Part shown: in pieces, positions 1 through 5,740 of the stretch
Numbering within the stretch: the stretch's first letter is position 1
How the letters are laid out: each line of letters begins with the position of its first letter
Program-made: the position numbers and the translations under genes
NCBI GenBank assembly: GCA_946886375.1
Contig: CAMPIL010000242.1
Location: 1-5,755, forward strand
DNA length: 5,755 nucleotides
Direction of reading: 5' to 3'
DNA from: an uncultured Phycisphaerales bacterium
GTDB taxonomy: Bacteria > Planctomycetota > Phycisphaerae > Phycisphaerales > SM1A02
Notes under the pieces: model-generated
Databases searched by the model: none
The model's input: only the letters and a program-made list of their open reading frames with translations
Told to the model about the DNA's origin: nothing

Positions 1-1770
1 GATCAACACCGGCTTGGCCGTGGCCTTGAAGGTGTTGCCCGCGCCGTCGTTTTCTTCCAGGAAGTGCTTGGCCTTTTCGAAGTTCACATCAATGCCGTAA
101 TCGCGTTTGATTTCAGCGGGGGGCACTTCCTCGATCAAAGCCAGTTCATACACCGATTGGGCGTTGTCGGTGACCGGGCCGTAGGAATCGACGGCGATGG
201 TGACCGGACCCATGCCCAGGAAGCCGAAGGCGATCAGGCCGAAGGCGAAGACCGGGGCGGCCTTCATGAAGGCATCGCCGGGGAACTGCGTGCTCACGCC
301 GTAGCCGATGGCCATCAGCGCGACGATGGAAATGCCCATCCAGAACGCGCTGAAGTTGCCCGCGGTCAGGCCCGAGAGAATGTTCAGCGATGCGCCGCCT
401 TCGCGCGAAGAGATGAGCACTTCGCGCACGTGGGCCGAGTGCATGGAGGTGAAGATCTTGACCAGTTCGGGAATGACCGCGCCGGCCAGCGTTCCGCAAC
501 TGATGATGATCGAAAGCTTCCACCACAGAGTCTGGTCGCCTGCAAGATCGGGTATCAGAAGGTACGAGAACAGGAAGGTCAATGCGATGGACACCAGCGA
601 GGTGAGCCAGACCAGCGTGGTCAGGGGATGCTCGAAGTTCATGGAGTCGGCGTTGCCGTACTTGGCCTTGGCCCACGCCGCGTTGAGCAGATACGAACCG
701 CCCGACGCCAGCACCATCATGATGCGCATGGCGAAGATCCAGACCAGCAGTTGCACCTGCACGGCTGGATCGGGCACGGCCAGCAGAATGAACGAGATGA
801 GCGCGACGCCCGTGACGCCGTAGGTTTCGAACCCGTCGGCGGTGGGGCCGACGCTGTCGCCTGCGTTGTCGCCGGTGCAGTCGGCGATCACGCCGGGGTT
901 GCGGGCATCGTCTTCCTTGATGCCCAGCACGATCTTCATGAGGTCCGAGCCGATGTCTGCGATCTTGGTGAAGATGCCGCCCGCGATGCGCAAGGCCGAT
1001 GCGCCCAGCGACTCGCCGATCGCGAAGCCGATGAAGCACGGCCCCGCGTAATCGCCGGGGATAAACAGCAGAATCGCCAGCATCACCAGCAGTTCAACGC
1101 TGATGAGCACCATGCCGATGGACATGCCCGCGCGAAGCGGGATGTCGTAGCAGGGGAAAGGCTTGCCCGCGAGCGAAGCGAATGCCGTCCGGCTGTTGGC
1201 GAAGGTGTTGATGCGGATGCCGAACCACGCCACGCCATAGGAGCCGGCAATGCCCACAAGGCTGCACAGCAGAATGACCGTGACCTTCATCGCGCTAAGG
1301 CCGTGGTGCTCAACTCCCGTGACTGGATCTGTGTGCACGGTGAGGAAGCCGAAGTACCACACCATGATCGCGCCGATGAAGACCCACAGCAGCGCGAGGA
1401 ACTTGCCCTGCGTGAAAAGATACGTCTTGCAGGTCTCGTAGATGAGGTCGGAGATTTCCAGCATGCGCTTGTGGACTGGCAGGTTCTTCAATTGCGTGAA
1501 GATCACCATGCCGAACGTGAGTCCCAACGCACACACCACAAGACCGATCATGAGCAGGTGGTCGCCTCGCATCCCGAGGAAGGAAAGCTTGGGATCGCCG
1601 AGATTCGGGACGATCAGATCGCTTTCGCTCGCCAGCGCGGCCGGCGCGATGAAGAGGCTCGCCAGAGCCGCAGCCGCCAGCGGGGCGATTTTGCCAAGCA
1701 GGCTGCCACGACGCGCCTTGGCGCGATGAGTGGCGGAAGTACCGGTTCCGTTCACGATTTCCGTGTTCAT
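1..1770 (-). CDS. hppA: Membrane-bound ion-translocating pyrophosphatase, divergent type (3' end outside window)
   Basis: Integral membrane pump that hydrolyses pyrophosphate to two phosphates and moves H+ (or Na+) across the membrane. 590 codons are open from the ATG at 1770 to the window edge; the C-terminus is missing. AAGGA at 1780-1776 precedes the ATG by five bases. Residues 17-47 look like a signal peptide (KARR, hydrophobic stretch, ALA|SES). Many hydrophobic segments follow. Catalytic motifs are clear: K269, D272, D276, K279, E286, then ADCTGDNAGD with D297, D301 and D305; later VDSYGPVTDNA (D528, D535, N536) and GNTFKA at 578-583. K582 sits where lysine marks K+-independent pumps in the known family. 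Odd points: the first loop is one residue shorter than the usual D(x)7KxE form, and about 17 extra residues precede GNTFKA. This resembles the divergent Na+-regulated H+-pump group. Family certain; transported ion inferred. Confidence 0.93.
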   Translation of the reverse strand, partial: MNTEIVNGTGTSATHRAKARRGSLLGKIAPLAAAALASLFIAPAALASESDLIVPNLGDPKLSFLGMRGDHLLMIGLVVCALGLTFGMVIFTQLKNLPVHKRMLEISDLIYETCKTYLFTQGKFLALLWVFIGAIMVWYFGFLTVHTDPVTGVEHHGLSAMKVTVILLCSLVGIAGSYGVAWFGIRINTFANSRTAFASLAGKPFPCYDIPLRAGMSIGMVLISVELLVMLAILLFIPGDYAGPCFIGFAIGESLGASALRIAGGIFTKIADIGSDLMKIVLGIKEDDARNPGVIADCTGDNAGDSVGPTADGFETYGVTGVALISFILLAVPDPAVQVQLLVWIFAMRIMMVLASGGSYLLNAAWAKAKYGNADSMNFEHPLTTLVWLTSLVSIALTFLFSYLLIPDLAGDQTLWWKLSIIISCGTLAGAVIPELVKIFTSMHSAHVREVLISSREGGASLNILSGLTAGNFSAFWMGISIVALMAIGYGVSTQFPGDAFMKAAPVFAFGLIAFGFLGMGPVTIAVDSYGPVTDNAQSVYELALIEEVPPAEIKRDYGIDVNFEKAKHFLEENDGAGNTFKATAKPVLI

Positions 1771-1811
1771 AAGAGTCCTTCGTACGAAAGTCAGTCTTGC
1801 TTCGCCGCAAT

Positions 1812-1856
1812 CCCGCCGGTGGCGGGCAGATGCATCCATGTGCGACGACACGTCGC
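1812..1856 (-). promoter_or_regulatory. Two small hairpins in the hppA leader
   Basis: Read on the minus strand, GCGACG-TGT-CGTCGC (1856-1842) and CCCGCC-ACC-GGCGGG (1826-1812) each form a perfect six-base-pair stem with a three-base loop. They are separated by 15 bases that contain the palindrome GATGCATC (1836-1829). They lie between the predicted promoter and the hppA ribosome-binding site, so they would be in the 5' untranslated RNA. No T-tract follows either, so they are not ordinary terminators. They could be regulatory structure, mRNA-stabilising stems, or chance in GC-rich DNA. Confidence 0.35.
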
Positions 1857-1876
1857 CACCCCACAGGAAGTGCCGC

Positions 1877-1905
1877 AGTATGACAATCCACGGGTCATGC
1901 TTCAA
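1877..1905 (-). promoter_or_regulatory. Sigma-70-like promoter for hppA
   Basis: On the minus strand TTGAAG (1905-1900) is followed after exactly 17 bases by CATACT (1882-1877). These match the TTGACA and TATAAT consensus at four positions each with ideal spacing. Transcription would start near 1870, giving a leader of about 100 bases before the hppA ATG at 1770. It is the best promoter-like pair I found in this 330-base gap on that strand. Prediction from sequence only. Confidence 0.45.
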
Positions 1906-1986
1906 GCCGCGGACCCCCGGCAGGGTGGGGAATAGTAACTTCCATCGCCTTGATTGTGTAGTGTTGCAGCCGGCGGCCGGGAAATG

Positions 1987-2015
1987 TTGTTTGCCGTGGC
2001 TGCGGCATGTATCCT
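1987..2015 (+). promoter_or_regulatory. Weak promoter candidate for the methyltransferase gene
   Basis: TTGTTT (1987-1992) and TATCCT (2010-2015) are 17 bases apart. The first matches the -35 consensus at three positions and the second matches the -10 consensus at four. Transcription would start near 2022 and leave about 80 untranslated bases before the ATG at 2101. That leader begins with a possible hairpin, GCGGCGG (2024-2030) pairing with CCGCCGC (2051-2057) across a 20-base loop. If this promoter is real, a translation start upstream of 2022 is excluded. Confidence 0.3.
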
Positions 2016-2089
2016 TTTCAGAGGCGGCGGGTTGCGCACATCCGGCACTTCCGCCGCGATTCTCCCGACTGGGGACGACCCAACGCACT

Positions 2090-2094
2090 GGAGG
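2090..2094 (+). promoter_or_regulatory. Ribosome-binding site deciding the methyltransferase start
   Basis: GGAGG lies six bases before the ATG at 2101. It is a full-strength Shine-Dalgarno sequence and favours this start over the in-frame TTG at 1954, which would add 49 residues of low-complexity, non-conserved sequence and would span the promoter candidate. Confidence 0.8.
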
Positions 2095-2100
2095 ATTCCA

Positions 2101-3222
2101 ATGAAGACCACCCTTTCACGCCCCCGCACCAAGCGTTCCGCAGCACCCAAACCGGCCCGGAAGATCAATCCAGCCAAACTGGAGCAGTTTCTGGGCAAGG
2201 TGGTCAGCGACTTCGGCGCGGCCCTGAGTTCCACGCTCGCCCTGATGGGCGACAAACTCGGCCTGTACAAAGTCATGGCTGAGGCCGGCCCGGTCACCTC
2301 GCGCGAATTGGCCCAGCGAACCAAGACCACCGAGCGGTATGTGCGCGAGTGGTTGATCAATCAGGCGGCGGGCGGCTACATCGACTACAACCCTCGCACC
2401 GGCAAGTACGTGCTGCCGCCTGAACACGCCGTGGCGCTCGCGGACGAATCCAGCCCGTACTTCGTCGGCGGCGGGTTCCAGGTCATCGCCGCCATGATGA
2501 AGGCCCAGCCGCGCATCATGGAGGCGTTCCGCAATGGCGGAGGCATGTTCTGGGGCGAACACGACCCCGACCTATTCGAAGGCACAGAACGCTTCTTCCG
2601 ACCGAACTACATCGGCCACCTCGTCAGCGACTGGATTCCTGCGCTTGATGGCGTTGAAGCACGATTGAAGAAAGGCGCCAGCGTGGCGGATGTCGGATGC
2701 GGCCACGGCGCATCGACCATGATCATGGCGCGGGCATTTCCGAAATCATCATTCATTGGGTTCGACAATCACGAGCCTTCGATCCGCCGCGCCAACAAAC
2801 TTGCGAAAGCCCAGGGACTTTCGAACGTGAAGTTCCGTGTCGCCGGCGCGGAGAATTATGGCGCGCCTGGCAAGGGCAGGAAGTTCGATTTCATCACGTT
2901 TTTCGACTGCCTGCACGACATGGGCCATCCCGAAGACGCCGCCCGCCACGCCTTTGAATCGCTGAGCAAGGATGGCACGGTGATGATCGTGGAGCCGATG
3001 GCCGGCGAACGTGTGGAGGAAAACTTCAATCCCGTCGGGCGCGTGTATTCCGGCGCATCGGTTCTGTGCTGCACCGCCAACGCGATTGCATGCGGCGGCG
3101 AGGCGCTGGGCACGGTCGCCAGCGATGACGCGCTCAAGGCCGTGGTGAAGGCCGGCGGGTTCCGCCGCTTCCGCCGGGCCACCCAGACGCCGTTCAACCG
3201 CGTGTTTGAAGCCCGGCTGTGA
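2101..3222 (+). CDS. Class I SAM-dependent methyltransferase with N-terminal winged-helix domain (Rv2258c-like)
   Basis: Cytoplasmic enzyme of 373 residues expected to transfer a methyl group from S-adenosylmethionine to an unknown small molecule. Residues 1-27 are a basic tail rich in Lys, Arg and Pro. Residues about 45-105 (LGLYKVM...VTSRELAQRT...YVREWL...GYI) form the winged-helix domain that in this family mediates dimerisation rather than DNA binding. The Rossmann domain carries motif I VADVGCGHG at 195-203, the acidic SAM-ribose residue D222 in IGFDNH, and FFDCLHDMG at 267-275. The C-terminus (TANAIACGGEALG, AGGF.RF, TPFN.VFEAR) follows the Mycobacterium tuberculosis Rv2258c family pattern, and the length is close to that protein. 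The gene stands alone, divergent from hppA and convergent with the minus-strand pair. Family assignment is strong; the substrate is unknown. Confidence 0.9.
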   Translation: MKTTLSRPRTKRSAAPKPARKINPAKLEQFLGKVVSDFGAALSSTLALMGDKLGLYKVMAEAGPVTSRELAQRTKTTERYVREWLINQAAGGYIDYNPRTGKYVLPPEHAVALADESSPYFVGGGFQVIAAMMKAQPRIMEAFRNGGGMFWGEHDPDLFEGTERFFRPNYIGHLVSDWIPALDGVEARLKKGASVADVGCGHGASTMIMARAFPKSSFIGFDNHEPSIRRANKLAKAQGLSNVKFRVAGAENYGAPGKGRKFDFITFFDCLHDMGHPEDAARHAFESLSKDGTVMIVEPMAGERVEENFNPVGRVYSGASVLCCTANAIACGGEALGTVASDDALKAVVKAGGFRRFRRATQTPFNRVFEARL

Positions 3223-3231
3223 AAGGTTGGG

Positions 3232-3505
3232 TCAGGTTGTTTTTCTGACTACAACTGGCGTGAACGCGCTGCCGTCAGGCGCTTTTCCTGTGGCGAGGCG
3301 ACCAACGAATTCCAGACAAGACGTTGCGGTGACAATCAGCACGGCCCGGCGCAACGAAATCTGCGAAGCATCTACTGCTTCCTTGATTTGCTGCTGCTTA
3401 TGCGAGTAAACCCATCACCTCGGACGTCAGTGGTACAACATGCGCGAAGGGGCCGCGTACGTTGCGATACTTATCAAGAATCCGCTCTAGTGCCGATTCC
3501 CACAT
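3232..3505 (-). pseudogene. Possible small unrecognised gene split by a one-base frameshift
   Basis: Minus strand. The first part runs from the ATG at 3505 to TAA at 3400-3398: 35 residues beginning MWESALERILDKYRNVRGPF and containing AHVVPLTSEVMG. In-frame GTG and TTG codons at 3511 and 3514 are alternative starts, with AGGA ten bases before the TTG. A second frame, open between TGA at 3417-3415 and TGA at 3234-3232, reads YSHKQQQIKEAVDASQ and then RRAVLIVTATSCLEFVGRL. Dropping one base in the GGGTTT run at 3412-3407 joins them into a protein of about 91 residues with a charged N-terminus, an amphipathic helix and a hydrophobic helix. I do not recognise the family. Third-position GC is only moderate in both parts, so coding is not proven. 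It could be a decayed gene, a sequencing error, or chance open frames. Confidence 0.3.
3266..3286 (+). terminator. Weak intrinsic terminator candidate after the methyltransferase gene
   Basis: GCGCTG (3266-3271) can pair with CA and GCGC (3276-3277, 3279-3282) around a four-base loop with one bulged G, and TTTT follows directly. It lies 44 bases past the stop codon. The stem is short, so it is only a candidate. A second weak stem, GTCAG/CTGAC at 3231-3249 with a T-rich loop, lies nearer the stop. Confidence 0.3.
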
Positions 3506-3544
3506 CGTCACCAAATCGCGCGATTCCTATTTTCAATCTCGTTC

Positions 3545-3605
3545 GGGGCCATATCTTGGCCGCGGGCCCCTTGTGGGAAATCGTGCGCGGCGAAACGCGG
3601 CGCAC
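3545..3605. repeat. Two adjacent inverted repeats in the gap before the permease
   Basis: GGGGCC (3545-3550) can pair with GGCCCC (3565-3570). Fourteen bases further on, GTGCGC (3583-3588) pairs with GCGCAC (3600-3605), and inside it, after one G-G mismatch, GCG pairs with CGC around an AAA loop. Together with the long hairpin at 3623-3657 they make a run of three stems in about 115 bases. No coding frame is convincing here. It may be a structured RNA end, a REP-like repeat, or chance in GC-rich DNA. Confidence 0.3.
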
Positions 3606-3622
3606 TACTTCGGTTCGATGAA

Positions 3623-3657
3623 CACGCGGCGAGCGGCAACCAGCGGCTCGCCGCGTG
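3623..3657 (-). terminator. Strong hairpin, likely terminator of the aroC-permease unit
   Basis: CACGCGGCGAGC (3623-3634) pairs perfectly with GCTCGCCGCGTG (3646-3657), a twelve-base-pair stem with an 11-base loop. It begins 23 bases past the permease stop codon on the minus strand, the expected place for transcript-end structure. The following minus-strand bases (TTCATC) are a poor U-tract, so it may work with Rho, stabilise the 3' end, or act in both directions. Confidence 0.5.
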
Positions 3658-3680
3658 GCATTTGGGCGATTGTAGAACAA

Positions 3681-4454
3681 TCAGATCAGGCCCGCTCCCA
3701 GCGCGATGGCGATCACAACCAGCAACACCGCCACCAGAACGCGAATGTGACGCAGCGTCACCTTGGGAAGCAGGCGCATCCCAAGCAGCGCCCCAGCGAA
3801 CGCAGCCAGCGTCGCGGCTGCAATCAACCACTTCTGTTCGCCCATCCCGTCCACTGCGAAGCGCGATGCATACACGATCAACCTGGCAACGTCGATCATG
3901 CACGCAATGACAATTCCCGTGGCGATGTACGCTTCCTTGTTCAATCCGGTCTTGAGCAGAAACGCGCTGCGCAGCGCGCCTTGGTGACCGGAGAGTCCGC
4001 CGAAGAACCCGCTCAGCAGTCCGCCCAGCGGTAAAAACCGGCTTGGGATTTTCCATTGTTCGGCGCGATGGCTCATCTCCAGCAGCGCAAACCCGATCAT
4101 CAACGCCGCAATCACCAGGTTGATGGGCGTGATGTGGTGTTCACGGCCGAAGGCGTTGTAGGTTGCCAACGGCCGAAGATCGCTCAACAGGTTCAACGTC
4201 CACGCGCCCAGAAACGCGGCGGCGATTGCTGGCAAACCGAACCGCAGCACCGTTGGCCAATCCGCCCGCCGACCGAGCAGCGCGAACTTGAACAGGTTGT
4301 TGAGCAGGTGCACGATCGCCGTCATCGCCACCGCGAGTTCGATTGGGAAGTAGATCGCAAATGCCGGCAGAAGCACGGTGCCCAGACCGAACCCGCTGAA
4401 CAGTGTCAGGGCCGACGCGACAAAAGCCGTCACACACACGATGACGTACGTCAT
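3681..4454 (-). CDS. TauE/SafE family permease (sulfite/anion exporter-like)
   Basis: Inner-membrane protein of 257 residues, typical length for the family, with about seven or eight hydrophobic segments and no signal peptide. The two inverted family repeats are visible: residues 12-60 (SGFGLGTVLLP followed by AVAMTAIVHLLNNLFKF) and residues 143-195 (GGLLSGFFGGLSGHQGALRS followed by AYIATGIVIACMIDVARL). The C-terminal helix at 236-257 ends the protein right at the stop. Characterised relatives export sulfite, sulfoacetate or other organosulfur and carboxylate anions, but many members have no known substrate and this one cannot be assigned. It follows aroC by six bases and its ribosome-binding site overlaps the aroC stop codon, so it is probably co-transcribed and translationally coupled with aroC. 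Family assignment is firm; substrate and direction are unknown. Confidence 0.88.
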   Translation of the reverse strand: MTYVIVCVTAFVASALTLFSGFGLGTVLLPAFAIYFPIELAVAMTAIVHLLNNLFKFALLGRRADWPTVLRFGLPAIAAAFLGAWTLNLLSDLRPLATYNAFGREHHITPINLVIAALMIGFALLEMSHRAEQWKIPSRFLPLGGLLSGFFGGLSGHQGALRSAFLLKTGLNKEAYIATGIVIACMIDVARLIVYASRFAVDGMGEQKWLIAAATLAAFAGALLGMRLLPKVTLRHIRVLVAVLLVVIAIALGAGLI

Positions 4455-4458
4455 GGAA

Positions 4459-4462
4459 CCTC
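4459..4462 (-). promoter_or_regulatory. Permease ribosome-binding site overlapping the aroC stop codon
   Basis: On the minus strand the aroC stop TGA (4463-4461) runs into GG, so that GAGG (4462-4459) is formed partly from the stop codon, four bases before the permease ATG at 4454. A ribosome ending on aroC would sit on this site. This supports translational coupling of the two genes. Confidence 0.6.
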
Positions 4463-5675
4463 ACGCCTCGCTTTGATCGCGCTCGCCGTCGGCACGCTCG
4501 ATCGCCTCCAGCGGCCGGCGGCGGGCGAAATCCAGAAATGCGTCGTACGCCGCATGCGCTTCGTGCATGGTGTCGCCCGCGAACTTTTCCAGAAACACGC
4601 GCGCAATTTCAAAGGCCACCACGTTCTCCATCACCACGCTCGCCGCGGGCAGAGCGCAGACATCGCTGCGTTCATACGCGCTGTGCTCGGGCTTCTTGGT
4701 GTTCAGATCCACGCTCGGCATGCCGCGCAGCAATGTGCTGATGGGCTTCATCGTGCCGCGCACCACCACCGGCATGCCGTTGGTCATGCCGCCTTCAATT
4801 CCGCCGGCGTTGTTGGATGGACGTACGAAACCCAGGCTTGCGGTGTCGCGCTGTGATCCATCGAACTGGATCGGATCATGCACCTGGCTGCCGCGGCGAA
4901 AGGCGGCGTCTTTTCCTAGCCCGATCTCCACCGCCTTGAACGCCTGAATGCTCATCACCGCGCCGGCCAGGCGCGCATCCAGCCGTTGGTCCCAGTTCAC
5001 GCACGAGCCCATTCCGGGCGGGCAGCCGAAGACGTGAACTTCGCACAGTCCGCCCACGGTGTCCTTGTCGATCTTCGCCTGCCGGATATGCTCGATGATC
5101 TTCTCGCTGGTGCGCGGGTCTGGACAATAAACTTCGGATGAATCGCGCGCCGCGATCAATTGATGAAGGCGATGCTCATCAATGGCGATGTCGGTGACGG
5201 CATCGAGCATGCCGCGCACGAAGCCGAACGTTTCGATTTCAAATTCGCGCAGCAGGCAGCGGGCGACCGCGCCGCAGGCGGTTCGCGCGGCGGTTTCCCG
5301 CGCGCTGGCGCGCTCCAGCGTCTCCCGGCAATCGGTCGTCAGCCATTTGATCGAGCCCGCGAGGTCCGCATGCCCCGGCCGCGGCCGGTACACCGGCGGC
5401 GTTTTGCTCGCGTTTTCCAACCGATTGTCCGCGTTGGGAATCTGAATCACGATGGGCGCGCCGGTGGTGTGGCCGTATCGCACGCCGGCGAGAAACGTCA
5501 CGCGATCATCTTCGATCTTCTGCCGCGCGCCGCGGCCGTAGCCGCCTTGACGGCGCGCCAGTTCCGCGTTGATGAAATCGACATCCAGTTCCACTCCAGC
5601 GGGCATGCCGTTGACAAGCGCGGTGAGCGCGGGCCCGTGCGATTCTCCTGCGGTGTGGTAGGTGAGCCTGGGCAT
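4461..5675 (-). CDS. aroC: Chorismate synthase
   Basis: Cytoplasmic FMN-dependent enzyme that converts 5-enolpyruvylshikimate 3-phosphate to chorismate, the last step of the shikimate pathway. The 404 residues are near the upper end of the usual 350-400. All family signatures are present: TAGESHGP at 8-15 (catalytic-type H13), RRQGGYGRGARQKIEDD at 41-57, RPGHADL at 99-105 (second conserved His, H102), ERASARETAAR from 121, SNNAGGIEGGMTNG at 287-300, and RSDVCALPAASVV from 336. The start at 5675 places the conserved MPRLTYHTAGESHG at the N-terminus. An ATG three codons upstream (5684), with a weak GAG before it, is equally possible; a TTG at 5729 would add unconserved residues across a hairpin. 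The permease gene follows in the same unit. The N-terminal form (TAGESHGP rather than TTFGESHG) resembles the Bacillus-type rather than the E. coli-type enzyme. Confidence 0.97.
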   Translation of the reverse strand: MPRLTYHTAGESHGPALTALVNGMPAGVELDVDFINAELARRQGGYGRGARQKIEDDRVTFLAGVRYGHTTGAPIVIQIPNADNRLENASKTPPVYRPRPGHADLAGSIKWLTTDCRETLERASARETAARTACGAVARCLLREFEIETFGFVRGMLDAVTDIAIDEHRLHQLIAARDSSEVYCPDPRTSEKIIEHIRQAKIDKDTVGGLCEVHVFGCPPGMGSCVNWDQRLDARLAGAVMSIQAFKAVEIGLGKDAAFRRGSQVHDPIQFDGSQRDTASLGFVRPSNNAGGIEGGMTNGMPVVVRGTMKPISTLLRGMPSVDLNTKKPEHSAYERSDVCALPAASVVMENVVAFEIARVFLEKFAGDTMHEAHAAYDAFLDFARRRPLEAIERADGERDQSEA

Positions 5676-5702
5676 TGGGTGCATCGTACTCAACGAACGC
5701 AA

Positions 5703-5740
5703 GCCGCGCTTTGGGCGCGGCGGCTTCAAGCCCGCCGCGC
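5703..5740 (-). promoter_or_regulatory. Two alternative hairpins upstream of aroC
   Basis: On the minus strand, segment 1 GCGCGGCGG (5740-5732) pairs with segment 2 CCGCCGCGC (5723-5715), extendable by one pair across a bulge to a TTGAA loop. Segment 2 also pairs with segment 3 GCGCGGC (5709-5703) around a CCAAA loop. The two folds exclude each other. The downstream fold ends 18 bases before the ATG at 5684. No U-tract follows. It may be a leader switch, the terminator or REP-like repeat after a gene beyond the window, or chance. The gene upstream is not visible. Confidence 0.35.

Noticed and set aside
389..406. AGNFSAF in the pyrophosphatase taken as the K+-site motif
   Set aside because: Its context (GGASLNILSGL) aligns with the TNIISGL region; the real K+-site motif is GNTFKA at residues 578-583.
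146..1891. Minus-strand open frames at 146-1039 and 1310-1891
   Set aside because: They are out-of-frame shadows of the pyrophosphatase, dominated by Arg and His, while the true frame shows full family motifs.
64..1935. A 623-codon plus-strand open frame
   Set aside because: It is antisense to the pyrophosphatase gene, rich in His, Asp, Arg and Gln as expected for a shadow of GC-rich coding DNA, and has no recognisable domain.
1954..2100. TTG start at 1954 for the methyltransferase
   Set aside because: The ATG at 2101 has a perfectly placed GGAGG, and the extra 49 residues look like translated promoter DNA.
3462..4056. Overlapping open frames on both strands across the gap and the permease 3' end
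   Set aside because: They run through the predicted terminator hairpin and lie over the well-supported permease in other frames; composition is shadow-like.
4056..4856. A 266-codon plus-strand open frame
   Set aside because: It is antisense to the permease and aroC genes, with shadow-like His, Gln and Arg composition and no domain.
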